Shown: positions 17,914 to 27,297, counted from the stretch's first letter. The stretch is DNA of 64,000 bases from Psychrobacillus sp. OK028 (GCF_900103605.1 NZ_FNHY01000005.1:220018-284017); one strand, 5' to 3'. The notes: generated by a model not told the origin, from the sequence alone. A program made the numbers and translations.

Positions 17914-18630
17914 TTACAAAAGAAAAAAGTAGAATCCAATGCAACCAAAGCTGATAATTGCAATTAATAATACATGCGAAGTATCCTGAATGGCTTCCAT
18001 AATTACTTCCTTCACAATGATGATATAGATTGTACCTGCAGCAAGACTAATTGCAAACGACCAAAAAAGAGGATTGCCGGTGCCTAATTTACTTCCGAAG
18101 TAAGCTCCAATCCCTACAGGAGCTGCAATAATCAAAGAGAAGAATAACCATGACCATATCCTATTACCGGCCACATACAAAAGAGTAAAGACTATAATAC
18201 CTTCTGGTACATTATGAAGAAGAATGGCTTGGAGTAACGAGTATTCTAATGATGTATCTCGTGTAGAACCCAAAACAATTCCTATCGGTAAATTGTGAAA
18301 TGAAATGCTAAGTACCAATAGGATGCCTGTTTGAAAAGAAAAACTCTTGTCTTGACCCGTCGTTGTTCCTAACAGTATTTTCAATGTTTTGTGTGCTGCT
18401 TCAAACAATATGATGCCCACAAAAAAGCCCAGGATGAAAGTAATCCAATTTCCTAATTCTATTGCTTCTGGTACAATCTCAAAACTTAATACACCAAGGG
18501 TTAGCCCCACACAAACACTGTAAATGTAATCTATTTTTTTCTGAAAACCATTAACGCTCCAAGCTATAACCCCACCTATACTAAAACCAATAGCAGTACA
18601 TAAATAACCAACGACCCATATGTAAGACAC
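17914..18630 (-). CDS. ZIP-family divalent metal transporter
   Basis: A 238-residue membrane protein with about eight hydrophobic helices. The two ZIP metal-site helices are clear: LSISFHNLPIGIVLGS (TM4) and LLHNVPEGIIVFTLL (TM5). The family imports zinc, iron or manganese, although some bacterial members work in the other direction. It starts with GTG 18630 behind AAGGATG. The cytoplasmic loop lacks the usual His-rich stretch. It sits between zinc-efflux and arsenic genes but has its own promoter. Confidence 0.88.
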   Translation of the reverse strand: MSYIWVVGYLCTAIGFSIGGVIAWSVNGFQKKIDYIYSVCVGLTLGVLSFEIVPEAIELGNWITFILGFFVGIILFEAAHKTLKILLGTTTGQDKSFSFQTGILLVLSISFHNLPIGIVLGSTRDTSLEYSLLQAILLHNVPEGIIVFTLLYVAGNRIWSWLFFSLIIAAPVGIGAYFGSKLGTGNPLFWSFAISLAAGTIYIIIVKEVIMEAIQDTSHVLLIAIISFGCIGFYFFLL

Positions 18631-18727
18631 TAAACCATCCTTATTAAATTTGTCTTTATTCTATATGGCATTTGTTAGACATTTATGAAGAGGTAAATAA
18701 TTAATATTCAAATCTAAAGGACAAAAA

Positions 18728-18752
18728 AAGAACTTGAGAATTCAAGTTCCTC
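18728..18752. repeat. Palindromic 25-bp direct repeat, copy 1
   Basis: Contains GAACTTGA-GAAT-TCAAGTTC, a perfect hairpin. A 24/25 identical copy lies at 19100-19124, 372 bp away, on either side of the GC-rich element at 18896-19018. Confidence 0.7.
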
Positions 18753-18895
18753 AGATTGAAGACAAAGGGATCAGAATCATCACATTCTGAATGCCTTTTG
18801 TGAAGCTAATAGATTTGAAAGGCGAAATACTTCGCTATCAATATGTTGATTTTTAGTCACCCTATCCATTCATCTCGACGTTTATTTAGATAGTA

Positions 18896-19018
18896 GTTGA
18901 TTGTAGTGTAGGCGGCGACTCCTGCGGGAACAGCCCGAGTCTCGAGACCCCGCAGGAGCTTGCGACGAGGAGGCTTGAGCCGGGCCCGCGGAAAGCGTCC
19001 GCCAGAACGAAAATCAAC
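18896..19018. repeat. GC-rich Bacillaceae-type intergenic palindromic element
   Basis: A 120-bp GC-rich stretch in an AT-rich gap. It holds GGCGGCGACTCCTGCGGG, a stem CTCCTGCGGG / CCCCGCAGGAG and GGCCCGCGGAAAGCGTCCGC, flanked by inverted GTTGATT / AATCAAC. I have seen this type of element between genes in many Bacillaceae genomes; it has no coding capacity and behaves like a MITE or structured RNA. The remaining parts of the 18631-19210 gap hold the two 25-bp repeats and the ars terminator. Confidence 0.7.
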
Positions 19019-19050
19019 CAACTTTAAATTATAAATACTATTTTATAAGA

Positions 19051-19098
19051 AAAAAGACTGTTGGCAAACTCGAGATTATTCGAGTTTGTCTACAGTCT
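19051..19098 (-). terminator. Terminator of the arsenic operon
   Basis: Nested stem AGACTGT...AAACTCGA / TCGAGTTT...ACAGTCT, followed on the minus strand by a run of Ts. It lies downstream of arsC. Confidence 0.85.
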
Positions 19099-19099
19099 G

Positions 19100-19124
19100 A
19101 AGAACTTGAGAATTCAAATTCCTC
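19100..19124. repeat. Palindromic 25-bp direct repeat, copy 2
   Basis: Second copy of the hairpin sequence at 18728-18752 with a single change (GAACTTGAGAATTCAAATTC). It directly abuts the arsenic operon terminator. Confidence 0.7.
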
Positions 19125-19210
19125 TTTTATTATTCTTATAAACAAAGTGCCCGTTAATCCAAACCAAGAATTAAACTTCTTTGAATATGATTTTAATGCC
19201 AAATATTAAT

Positions 19211-19630
19211 TCATTTGCCTGTCTCAGCGAAACGCTTGATTCTTTCTCCAACTTCATCACGAACTCGTTGGAAGGTCGGCCATTTCTCTTCATCCGTTCC
19301 TTGTGCTTTAGCAGGGTCGTCAAAGCCCCAGTGCTCACGTTTCACATGTGGTGGTGTCACTGGACATTTATCGGCAGCATCACCACAAAGCGTAACAACA
19401 AAATCTGCATTATTTAACGTTTTCATATCGATGATATCTGAAGTTTGATTTGAAATATCGATTCCAATTTCATTCATGGCTTTAACAGCATTCGGGTTTA
19501 GGCCATGTGCTTCAATGCCTGCACTCAAAACTTCCCACTCATCACCTAAATACTTTTTCCCCCAGCCTTCTGCCATTTGGCTTCTGCATGAATTTCCTGT
19601 ACATAAAAAGTATAGTGTTTTTTTTGACAT
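19211..19630 (-). CDS. arsC: Arsenate reductase, thioredoxin-coupled
   Basis: A 139-residue low-molecular-weight phosphatase-fold reductase that turns arsenate into arsenite. The P-loop CTGNSCRS carries the nucleophile cysteine (Cys11 region), and the redox pair is in [16 protein letters not shown], as in Bacillus/Staphylococcus Ars[14 protein letters not shown] provides the general acid. ATG 19630 has an AAGGAG box 10 bases upstream. It is the last gene of arsR-arsB-arsC, 19 bp after arsB. Confidence 0.96.
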   Translation of the reverse strand: MSKKTLYFLCTGNSCRSQMAEGWGKKYLGDEWEVLSAGIEAHGLNPNAVKAMNEIGIDISNQTSDIIDMKTLNNADFVVTLCGDAADKCPVTPPHVKREHWGFDDPAKAQGTDEEKWPTFQRVRDEVGERIKRFAETGK

Positions 19631-19649
19631 AATTAGCAATCTCCTTTGG

Positions 19650-20960
19650 TTAGAACAATTTTAATGAAATATATAGACCTAATAATGTAATAAATAGAAT
19701 AGGAACTGTTAAGACAATACCTGTTTTAAAATAAGTTCCCCAAGATATCTTCACACCTTTTTGGGATAAAACATGAAGCCATACTAGTGTTGCAAGTGAA
19801 CCAATCGGAGTAATTTTTGGTCCTAAGTCCGATCCTATTACGTTAGCATAAATAAGTGCTTCACGGATTGTACCAGAAGTATTCGTTTCTGCAATCGCTA
19901 AGGCATCGATCATCACGGTCGGCATGTTATTCATTAGGGATGAGAGGAAGGCTGCGATGAAGCCCATCGACATCGTAGCTATGAATAATCCCTGTTCTGC
20001 AGCGACTTCAATAACACCAGCTAGAACGCTCGTCAGTCCTGCATTCCCCAGTCCGTAAACAACCACGTACATACCAATGGAGAAAAATACAATATTCCAT
20101 GGGGCTCCTTTAATAACTGCTCTTGTATCAACTGCACTACTTCTTCTCGCCATAGCGATGAAGAATATCGCTACAATTCCAGCTACTATGGAAACAGGAA
20201 CCTGGATGAATTCACTACTAAAATAACCGATAACTAATATTGCAAGTACATACCATGAAAGATGAAACATTTTTATATCTTTAATAGCTTCTTTTGGGTC
20301 TCTAAGTTTTGATAAATCATAGGTCCTTGGAATGCTTTTTCTAAAATAAAATAATAATACGCTAATAGTTGCAATCAGGGAGAATATGTTAGGAATAATC
20401 ATTCTTGAAGCATATTCCACGAAACCGATATTAAAGAAATCTGCAGAAACAATGTTAACAAGGTTACTAACTACAAACGGGAGCGAAGTTGTATCTGCTA
20501 TAAATCCACTCGCCATAATAAATGGGAAAATCATTTTTTCATTGAAATTCAAGTTTCGAACCATTGCCAAAACAATTGGCGTTAATATTAACGCAGCTCC
20601 ATCATTCGCAAAGAAGGCTGCAACAATAGCACCTAACACACTTACATAAATGAACATCTTAAATCCATTACTTTTCGCTGCCCTTGCCATATGTAATGCA
20701 GCCCACTCAAATAAGCCAATCTCGTCTAAAATCAAAGAAATGAGGATAATTGCAATAAAGGACAATGTTGCATTCCAAGTAATGTCTACTACTTCAATGA
20801 CATCATGAAAACCAACTACCCCTACTAATAACGCTATGGTGGCTCCTCCACAGGCTGACCAACCAATATTCAGACCTCTTGGTTGCCATATAACGAAGAT
20901 AAGCGTTACTATAAAAATCATTGTTGCTAAAATAACTGGTGACAAAATACTAACCTCCAT
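19650..20960 (-). CDS. arsB: Arsenite efflux permease ArsB
   Basis: A 436-residue, 12-helix arsenite antiporter. Family marks include [68 protein letters not shown] and [20 protein letters not shown]. It exports arsenite without an ArsA ATPase. The arsR stop codon overlaps its start (TAATG), so the two are translationally coupled. Confidence 0.96.
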   Translation of the reverse strand: MEVSILSPVILATMIFIVTLIFVIWQPRGLNIGWSACGGATIALLVGVVGFHDVIEVVDITWNATLSFIAIILISLILDEIGLFEWAALHMARAAKSNGFKMFIYVSVLGAIVAAFFANDGAALILTPIVLAMVRNLNFNEKMIFPFIMASGFIADTTSLPFVVSNLVNIVSADFFNIGFVEYASRMIIPNIFSLIATISVLLFYFRKSIPRTYDLSKLRDPKEAIKDIKMFHLSWYVLAILVIGYFSSEFIQVPVSIVAGIVAIFFIAMARRSSAVDTRAVIKGAPWNIVFFSIGMYVVVYGLGNAGLTSVLAGVIEVAAEQGLFIATMSMGFIAAFLSSLMNNMPTVMIDALAIAETNTSGTIREALIYANVIGSDLGPKITPIGSLATLVWLHVLSQKGVKISWGTYFKTGIVLTVPILFITLLGLYISLKLF

Positions 20961-21304
20961 TACTCACATGAGATACGTAATCCCTGTTGTTCTAATTCTT
21001 GTAGTTTAAAATCTTGCTTTGGAAGATGATCAATCAAGCTCTGGACAAATGGAAGTACATCACTTTCCTTGTTCAATGAATAAATAACCCACTGACTCCT
21101 TCTTGTTTCACGTACCAATCCAGCATCTTTTAATTTCCTTACGTGCTGACTAATAGCAGGCTGACTTACTTTAAAAATTTCAACAAATTCACAAACACAA
21201 TAATCGTTTGTATCTAACATTTTGACCATAGTTAGCCTTGTTTTGTCACCTAACAACTTCAATATTGTTGCCGCTTTTTCAATTTCAATTGTTGAAAATT
21301 CCAT
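20960..21304 (-). CDS. arsR: Arsenical-responsive repressor ArsR
   Basis: A 114-residue winged-helix repressor. The As(III)-binding CVCE lies at the recognition-helix start ([12 protein letters not shown]) and the DNA helix is [23 protein letters not shown] 21304 follows AAGGAGG at six bases, better than the frame start at 21325. It heads the arsRBC operon and should bind the direct repeats in 21335-21376. Confidence 0.95.
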   Translation of the reverse strand: MEFSTIEIEKAATILKLLGDKTRLTMVKMLDTNDYCVCEFVEIFKVSQPAISQHVRKLKDAGLVRETRRSQWVIYSLNKESDVLPFVQSLIDHLPKQDFKLQELEQQGLRISCE

Positions 21305-21334
21305 GAGGTACCTCCTTACACCCATAAACGATTA

Positions 21335-21376
21335 TCATATAACCGTTTACTTATATAATAATTTGCTTATATAATG
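21335..21376 (-). promoter_or_regulatory. Promoter/operator region of the ars operon
   Basis: The 10-mer CTTATATAAT occurs twice as a direct repeat (21350-21359 and 21366-21375), next to AAACGATTATCATATAACCG. The position, 30-70 bp before arsR, suits an ArsR-controlled promoter; exact -35/-10 boxes are not assigned. Confidence 0.5.
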
Positions 21377-21480
21377 ATTACAAGAGAAACATGACTGAAG
21401 GTGTACTATTCTTCAAAAAAAATAATTTATAAAGTATAATAGGTGAATATTTAATTAAAATAATTTCAAGGGGTTAATTT

Positions 21481-22119
21481 ATGGTTTCTGACAAAATGAA
21501 TTCACAAAAATTGGCTTATGAATACATTCGAGAACGTATGCTGGATGGAACTTATAAAGGCGGAATGAAGCTCGTAGAAGAACGTCTTGCGAGTGAGATA
21601 GGTGTTAGTCGTACACCAATTCGTGAAGCAATTAAAAGACTAGAGCAAGAAGGTTTAATTAAAAATAAGCATATCTATAATCCCACTGCACAGGATTTGA
21701 TATACATATATGAGATACGCATATTACTAGAAAGTTTTGCAGCAAAAAGAGCCGCGAAAAATATGACAACAGAAACGTTAATAGAACTTGAAAATACCAT
21801 AAAGAAATCTCGTAATTCTCTTGTGGATGGACAATCAAAAAATACATACAATGAAACCCAACGCTTTCATGAATTAATTATAAATGAATGCCAAAATCCA
21901 ATAATGATTGAAAGATTAGAAAAAGCTCAGACAATTTTCTATTTGTTTAGCCTAAGGCTGGATATATATAATCGTCCACATTTAATAGATGAGCATGAAG
22001 AAATTTACAAAGCCATTAAGAATAGGAATGAACAACTTGCTGGCGAACTAATGGCCCAACATTTATATAAAGATATGAATTTTACTCTTGAGGTTATTGG
22101 CAGGAAAGGTCAGTTTTAA
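21481..22119 (+). CDS. GntR/FCD-family transcriptional regulator
   Basis: A 212-residue FadR-subfamily regulator. Residues about 10-70 form the winged helix (YEYIRERMLDGTYKGGMKLV, then VSRTPIREAIKRLEQEGLI); the remainder is an all-helical FCD ligand domain with the metal-site pattern FHELIINECQNP and HEEIYKAI. FCD proteins sense sugar acids, lactate or other carboxylates. It lies beside a gluconate-dehydrogenase-like operon whose promoter contains two TTTTGTATACAAAA palindromes of the kind GntR regulators bind, so it is probably that operon's regulator. AAGGGG precedes the ATG. Confidence 0.85.
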   Translation: MVSDKMNSQKLAYEYIRERMLDGTYKGGMKLVEERLASEIGVSRTPIREAIKRLEQEGLIKNKHIYNPTAQDLIYIYEIRILLESFAAKRAAKNMTTETLIELENTIKKSRNSLVDGQSKNTYNETQRFHELIINECQNPIMIERLEKAQTIFYLFSLRLDIYNRPHLIDEHEEIYKAIKNRNEQLAGELMAQHLYKDMNFTLEVIGRKGQF

Positions 22120-22194
22120 AGTATTATGCAGTTTAAACTTTAAAATAACGTTTAAAAGTATGAATACCTTGATAAATTTCTTTAACATATAAAA

Positions 22195-22233
22195 AAGCAC
22201 TAATTCAACCAATTAGCCATTGAATTAGTGCTT
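22195..22233. terminator. Bidirectional terminator
   Basis: Stem AAGCACTAATTCAA / TTGAATTAGTGCTT between the convergent GntR gene and the GMC oxidoreductase gene. Confidence 0.85.
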
Positions 22234-22292
22234 AAATACGTTATTTTGTAGAAAAAGCTATCTACTTTTTTCTAGAATAATACTAGTTGTCA

Positions 22293-24017
22293 TTATGCTT
22301 TAACTAGTATTCCGCCTTCTTTTAGGTATTTTTGAATACCTTCTGCTGCACGGTATGAAAGTGCACCAAGTGTACCAGTTGGATTGAAGCAACTATTATG
22401 TGGAAATGCAGAAGCACCCACGACAAATACGTTTTCAGCTTCCCACATTTGTAGGTAAGTGTTTAGTGCTGATTTCTCAGGGTCTGACCCCATAATAACT
22501 CCACCTGTATTATGAGTGTTTGAATCTTTGTTTACGTTAAACGGACCTTGTTCTTCGTTTGTATCAATAATATCTGCACCGATTTCTTCTGCAATCTTAC
22601 GCGTGATAGTTGACATGTATTTACCCAGGGCACGGTCATTATCTGTATATTCATATGTCATACGTAATAATGGATATCCAAATTCGTCTTTAAATTCTGG
22701 GTCAAGATCCAGGTAATTTTCTTTATGCGGTAATGAAGCACCTTGTGTTTTAACTGGGAAGTTTGAATTCGCATATTTAATAGATTTCTCTTTGAACTCA
22801 GCACCCCAGTTTGGTGTTCCAGCAGGTACACGGTTTACTGCAATTGGACGGTCACCATATTGTGTTGAACGAATGCCAGCACCGTGGATGAAGTCTACTT
22901 TAGCATGGTCAAAGTTATCCCCCATATATTCCCCGATCTCAATACCTAAAGCACCAGCACCGCCGTATAGATTAAACTCTCTATCCTCGAAGAATAGTTG
23001 AGAACCACCAGCAGTTACTTGGTAACAGTAGTTTTTACCGATTGTTCCTTTACCTGTTTTTGGATCGTATGGAGTACCGATACCAGAATTAAGAAGTAAA
23101 CGAGCATTGTTGAATACATAACTTGCTACTACAACTACATCTGCAGGTTGCTCAAATTTTTCTCCAGTTAGCATATCTACATAAATAACTCCATTTGCTT
23201 TGCCACCACTTTTAGTTAATTCTAAAACATTAGAATGTGTACGAAGTTCTAATTTACCTGTTTGTTTTGCAACTGGAATTACTGTTACAGCTGGGTCACC
23301 TTTAGCACCATATTCACATCCAAAGTTTTCACAATACGCACAGTATTGACATGCTCCACGAGAGATGCCATCTGGATTTGTATATGATTCAGAAAGGTTA
23401 GCTGCAGGAATAACGAAAGGCTTGTATCCTAGGCTTGTTGCTGCTTTTTCGAATTCTTTCATTAATGGTGTTTTTACTAAAGGTGGTGTTGGATATGGAT
23501 TAGTACGTTTCCCCCATAGTTCTACTGTTTCACCTGAAATACCTGCCATTTTTTCGAATGTATCGTAATATGGTTCCATTTCATTATAAGTTAGACCCCA
23601 GTCGTTAAGACCTTCCATCCAAGCGGGAATTTTTTCGATCCCGTAACGCTCAATTGTTTTCGTACGAATTTCGAAATCATAAGGTAAGAAACGATAAGTT
23701 TGTCCATTCCAGTGACTACCTGCACCACCAACTCCGTCTCCTACTATGAATGTACCGTAGTGACGCATCGGTAAAGCTTTACCTGATACTGTATTTCTAT
23801 AAGTAATAGTTTCCTTAGAAAGATCCTGCATTAATTCTTGACGATGTTGGTAACGAAGTTCATCATGTCCCATTGTATAATCAGCTGTTGTCCGATCTTT
23901 ACCGCGTTCTAATCCAACAACATTTATTCCTGCTTTTGTTAGTTCAGCTGAGACAATCCCACCAGCCCAACCCATTCCTACTACTACAACAGGTACTTTA
24001 GGTAATTTTGTAACCAT
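22293..24017 (-). CDS. GMC-family oxidoreductase, gluconate 2-dehydrogenase-like flavoprotein subunit
   Basis: A 574-residue FAD enzyme. The N-terminal dinucleotide fold VVVVGMGWAGGIVSAELTKA is the GMC Rossmann signature; GDGVGGAGSHWNGQTYRFLP, CQYCAYCENFGCEYGAKGDP (a Cys-rich loop seen in membrane gluconate/sorbitol dehydrogenase large subunits), NTHNTGGVIMG and the active-site HNSCFNPTGTLGALSYRAAE follow. It probably oxidises a sugar acid or polyol outside the membrane and passes electrons to the respiratory chain. It lacks its own export signal and is expected to leave the cell bound to the Tat-exported partner encoded just upstream. Confidence 0.88.
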   Translation of the reverse strand: MVTKLPKVPVVVVGMGWAGGIVSAELTKAGINVVGLERGKDRTTADYTMGHDELRYQHRQELMQDLSKETITYRNTVSGKALPMRHYGTFIVGDGVGGAGSHWNGQTYRFLPYDFEIRTKTIERYGIEKIPAWMEGLNDWGLTYNEMEPYYDTFEKMAGISGETVELWGKRTNPYPTPPLVKTPLMKEFEKAATSLGYKPFVIPAANLSESYTNPDGISRGACQYCAYCENFGCEYGAKGDPAVTVIPVAKQTGKLELRTHSNVLELTKSGGKANGVIYVDMLTGEKFEQPADVVVVASYVFNNARLLLNSGIGTPYDPKTGKGTIGKNYCYQVTAGGSQLFFEDREFNLYGGAGALGIEIGEYMGDNFDHAKVDFIHGAGIRSTQYGDRPIAVNRVPAGTPNWGAEFKEKSIKYANSNFPVKTQGASLPHKENYLDLDPEFKDEFGYPLLRMTYEYTDNDRALGKYMSTITRKIAEEIGADIIDTNEEQGPFNVNKDSNTHNTGGVIMGSDPEKSALNTYLQMWEAENVFVVGASAFPHNSCFNPTGTLGALSYRAAEGIQKYLKEGGILVKA

Positions 24018-24040
24018 TTATATGTCAGTCCCTTCTATTA

Positions 24041-24811
24041 TTAGTGTCCCATATGAGAATTTAAACTTTGTGGTTCAAGTTGGATAAATTTCTCATCTTG
24101 TATTTCAGCCACGTATTGCATACGAGATCCTGGATACTTACGCATACTCCAGCCAAGCATTTCTTTATTACCACCATACATTGGGTCTGCATATACACCC
24201 TCAAGAGTTAATGTGCGAAGTAAACTGAAAAATTGAGAAGAAGAAACTTTCCCGTATAATTCAACTTTGCCTTCGCTAAATGCTAGTAGTACTTCGTCTT
24301 GTTGAGTGGCTTCTAACTCTTTAAAGTCAGCTTCAAATTGTTGATTACTATATGTGTTTAAGCTCTCTAAACCAGCTAGGAATAGATCTTTTCGAAGAAT
24401 CTTCGTTTGTGGACCTTGGTTTTCTTCTGCTTTATAAAAAGCACCTAAACGGTAATCTTTTACGTTAGAACCCCATGGCCCAGCCAATTGGTGATCGATA
24501 TAAATAGCAGCATTAAGTTCTTTGGCACCTGGACCATTTGCATCTTCAGGGAAAATACGTTCCACTGCTGCTTGCGTAACTTGATATTGGTTTGGTGTGA
24601 AAAACATTAGTGCTACATTTGGATTAGCAGTAGGTGTTGTTGCGTGATTTTGAGTTTCAGAAGTGGTTGTTGATTTATCATCTTTTATAAGAAGACTTCC
24701 TAAAGCTCCACCTAAAACAACTCCACCTACAGTCAAACCAGAATTTTTAATAAACGTACGTCTAGACGAACGTTTGTCTAAAACGGAATTATTCTTTTCT
24801 TGTTCTGACAT
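24041..24811 (-). CDS. Gluconate 2-dehydrogenase subunit 3-like protein with Tat signal
   Basis: A 256-residue exported partner of the GMC enzyme. ATG 24811 follows GGGAGG. The Tat signal SSRRTFIKNSGLTVGGVVLG has the twin arginines near residues 15-18. The mature part matches the subunit 3 family (QYQVTQAAVERIFPEDANGP, GAKELNAAIYIDHQLAGPWG, DPMYGGNKEMLGWSMRKYPG). Twin-arginine export of a folded complex explains how the co-encoded flavoprotein reaches the outer face. It lies 23 bp upstream of the flavoprotein gene. Confidence 0.88.
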   Translation of the reverse strand: MSEQEKNNSVLDKRSSRRTFIKNSGLTVGGVVLGGALGSLLIKDDKSTTTSETQNHATTPTANPNVALMFFTPNQYQVTQAAVERIFPEDANGPGAKELNAAIYIDHQLAGPWGSNVKDYRLGAFYKAEENQGPQTKILRKDLFLAGLESLNTYSNQQFEADFKELEATQQDEVLLAFSEGKVELYGKVSSSQFFSLLRTLTLEGVYADPMYGGNKEMLGWSMRKYPGSRMQYVAEIQDEKFIQLEPQSLNSHMGH

Positions 24812-24884
24812 AACAAAACCTCCCATAAATTTAATGACTTTCTATTAAATTAATTAAACAAAAAATGCTCAAAAAATTTTTCTA

Positions 24885-25142
24885 TTAATGCACTATAGAG
24901 CTCCAATTATATACAATCGTATGAAGAGCTGAAAAAACAAGTAATGAAGCTATAAAAATAGTGTATTTTCTTCCTGTCCAACAAAGAATAATGATTGCTA
25001 AACCAATTCCAGAACCTAATAGGGCAAACCAAGGGAATGGACTATTATAAAAAAAGAGCAAAAGTGCAAAATCAGCTACGATAAAAAGGGCAAGTAGCAT
25101 TTGATTGAGCATCCTTAATTCTTCTAAATTGTACTGTGTCAT
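24885..25142 (-). CDS. Small three-helix membrane protein, first gene of the dehydrogenase operon
   Basis: An 85-residue protein with three predicted membrane spans (MLLALFIVADFALLLFF, FALLGSGIGLAIIILCW, TIFIASLLVFSALHTIVY). ATG 25142 is chosen because AAAGGAG lies seven bases upstream; the longer frame runs through the operator. It is not a recognised family. Being first in the operon, it could anchor the dehydrogenase or conduct electrons to quinone, but no heme or Cys ligand pattern is seen, so that is speculation. Confidence 0.7.
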   Translation of the reverse strand: MTQYNLEELRMLNQMLLALFIVADFALLLFFYNSPFPWFALLGSGIGLAIIILCWTGRKYTIFIASLLVFSALHTIVYNWSSIVH

Positions 25143-25185
25143 ACTTATTCTCCTTTCTAAACAACAATTAGAACTATTATAAAAA

Positions 25186-25227
25186 GATATTATTTTGTAT
25201 ACAAAATAATATCTTTTGTATACAAAA
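25186..25227. promoter_or_regulatory. Double GntR-type operator upstream of the dehydrogenase operon
   Basis: A perfect 28-bp palindrome at 25186-25213, GATATTATTTTGTA and its complement, is followed by a second TTTTGTATACAAAA at 25214-25227. The TTGTATACAA cores are 21 bp apart, two helical turns. FCD/GntR regulators recognise TTGTATACAA-like sites. It lies 44 bp before the small membrane protein start and probably overlaps the promoter. Confidence 0.8.
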
Positions 25228-25427
25228 ATAACATCCTTCATTTTACTACATTCTTTTGTTATTTGTACACCTTTAAAATTTAGCATAGGAGGATATATAA
25301 TCATTAACTATTCTACGTTTAATAACTCTATTAATAATTGAATAAATCCGTATAAAAAAACTTTTCATAATTAATATGGTTACTTGCTAATTAAACTCCC
25401 AGAAAAATAGTTTTAGCTGGAAAGAAA

Positions 25428-25460
25428 AAAACGCTCAGAGAAATATTCTCTGAGCGTTTT
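25428..25460. terminator. Intrinsic terminator
   Basis: Perfect 13-bp stem AAAACGCTCAGAG / CTCTGAGCGTTTT with loop AAATATT. It marks the edge between host-like sequence and the GC-rich segment. The 25461-25598 gap after it holds a short AGGAG/CTCCT hairpin and GC-rich non-coding sequence, nothing else. Confidence 0.85.
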
Positions 25461-25598
25461 CATGTTATTTACAATTAGAATCTTAATTCGTTGTTTTCTA
25501 ATCATAAAAACTAGGTTTGCTATCCAACCATTACCCCTCCATTAGGAGTCGACCTCCTGCATGGTGCAGCAATTCACCGAGCTCATGGACCGCTTGGG

Positions 25599-27125
25599 CT
25601 ACCCGCTTACATCAATTCCATCGGCCACCCTCAGCTCTGCTCCGTCGATGCCATCGACGACGTTTTCGACCATGCTGAGGTCCTTGCCTGCATCAATTCT
25701 GATGCCGTTGGAAGCCTGTCTAATAATGTTGGACTCGATACTAATATCAGAGGGAATACCTGATCCCCGTCCGTCAGTACCGCGGTCCTCACTGAGCCGG
25801 ATGGACCAAAACCCTTCAGTCCCTCCAGTGATATGGTTACCGCGCAATTTGGTGCCCGGTGCATTGCGGACCTCAATACCGGTATTCGAATCCTCATCGC
25901 CGGTAATCCTGTTGTTCTCGATGAGAGTTTCAGGAGTTCCTAGGATGACGAGAATTCCCTGACGGTTTCCAATCAGGTCGTTGGAGTGCACCCAATTTCC
26001 AGGTCCAGAGGCGTCGTGTTTGTTCTTGGCCCCTCCAGAATTGCCGAGCGCGATGCCCGCCCGATGCCCGCCAATGACTGTGTTATCCCGGATCTCATTC
26101 AGGTATTCACCTTCGCCATGCAGGTCAATGGCGTCGAGGTGGCTGCCAACAATCACGTTGTCCGCCACTAGATTGTTGTGCGTGGGGAACTGCAGCAAAA
26201 TGGCGTGCCGCAGATGCCTGCCATCAAAAGTATTGCCGATGACTACGTTATGTCGGGAATCGTTGGTAGCATCCGGGTTTCGTTGGTCCCTTGAGCCCTC
26301 GATAGCGATGCCGTAGCCTTGTCCGCCAGAACCGACGGCTGTTGCCTCACTGATGTAGTTTCCAGAGAGGGTCACTTCACGGCTAGCCTTGACGGAGATG
26401 CCGTGGCGCTCGAACCTTCGGATGCCCAGGTTCTCCACCAGTATCTGGGTGCTAGCCTGTCCTTCGTAGGATCCGAGGTGAATCCCGTACATCGGGCCAC
26501 CACTCGCGTCCCCGTCGTCGGGATCGTAGCCGAGTGGTCCCTCATGACGGGAAGTGATAGTGAAATCAGCGATGATGACGTCGTGAACGCCGGAGCCACG
26601 GATTACCCTACTATCATCTACTCCGTCGAAGGAAGTCAACAGTACGGTGTTCTCCTGGCCCTCACCGCGTAGGTCCACGCCGCTACGCAACACGATGTTC
26701 GCCGACTCGTCGTCCGGGTCAACGGAACGCAGGTCATACGTGCCGGTCGGTAGCAGTACTTCGTCACCCGGTTCTGCCGCAGCCAGGGCCGCTCGGATGG
26801 CAGTTGCATCGTCGTGTGTGTCTGGATCCGGATCTGCCCCGAAATGCGTGACATCCAGGGTCTTACCCGTGACCGGACCCGGCGTCTTCACTTCGATCGG
26901 CTTGCCGGACCGGTCCACCAAGCCGGGAGCTTGCCAGTCGCGTAGCTCGGACGGAGCAGGTTCCACGGCTTTATCACTCTCGGACGCTGCGGGTTCTACA
27001 GCTTCATCTCTCTCGACCGGTCCTTCGGATTCTTCCACGGTGCATGCGGTCAAGAGGACCATAAGGAATAGGGTAACCCACCACGGTGCCGGACTTCGCC
27101 GGCTGTTCTGAACAGATCTCTTCAT
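25599..27125 (-). CDS. Right-handed parallel beta-helix lipoprotein (pectate-lyase-like fold)
   Basis: A 508-residue exported lipoprotein. ATG 27125 gives a basic N-terminus, a hydrophobic stretch WWVTLFLMVLLTAC with lipobox LTAC, an acidic linker (EAVEPAASESDKAVEPAPSE) and then a beta-helix from about residue 95 (DVTHFGADPDPDTHDDATAI, the pectate-lyase-3 start) through repeated NxI-type rungs such as VVIGNTFDG, LVADNVIVG and EIRDNTVIGG. Such proteins are polysaccharide lyases, hydrolases or epimerases. The gene is strikingly GC-rich (62% in one sampled 60-base line), with acidic residues and GC-ending codons foreign to its neighbours. Substrate is not identifiable. Confidence 0.8.
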   Translation of the reverse strand: MKRSVQNSRRSPAPWWVTLFLMVLLTACTVEESEGPVERDEAVEPAASESDKAVEPAPSELRDWQAPGLVDRSGKPIEVKTPGPVTGKTLDVTHFGADPDPDTHDDATAIRAALAAAEPGDEVLLPTGTYDLRSVDPDDESANIVLRSGVDLRGEGQENTVLLTSFDGVDDSRVIRGSGVHDVIIADFTITSRHEGPLGYDPDDGDASGGPMYGIHLGSYEGQASTQILVENLGIRRFERHGISVKASREVTLSGNYISEATAVGSGGQGYGIAIEGSRDQRNPDATNDSRHNVVIGNTFDGRHLRHAILLQFPTHNNLVADNVIVGSHLDAIDLHGEGEYLNEIRDNTVIGGHRAGIALGNSGGAKNKHDASGPGNWVHSNDLIGNRQGILVILGTPETLIENNRITGDEDSNTGIEVRNAPGTKLRGNHITGGTEGFWSIRLSEDRGTDGRGSGIPSDISIESNIIRQASNGIRIDAGKDLSMVENVVDGIDGAELRVADGIDVSG

Positions 27126-27181
27126 CAAACTACTCACTTCCTTTTTGTACTCTTTTCGTCCTTTTGGAGGCGACAAGAAAA

Positions 27182-27205
27182 GCGGTGAGCCCACTCGCTC
27201 ACCGC
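27182..27205 (-). terminator. Intrinsic terminator after the GH3 gene
   Basis: Stem GCGGTGAG / CTCACCGC followed on the minus strand by TTTTCTT. It separates the glycosidase from the beta-helix gene. Confidence 0.7.
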
Positions 27206-27297
27206 CTTCGGGTTATCCGAACGCTCCCTACCGGGTCGTCGCCGTCATCCCATGACCAGGGGTCTACCGATTAGTGTTTCCCTTGCCATCTCTATTA

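Noticed and set aside
25561..27111. Several plus-strand frames in the GC-rich gene
   Set aside because: They are shadows of the minus-strand beta-helix gene, a known effect of high GC content; only the minus frame has a lipoprotein signal and domain pattern.
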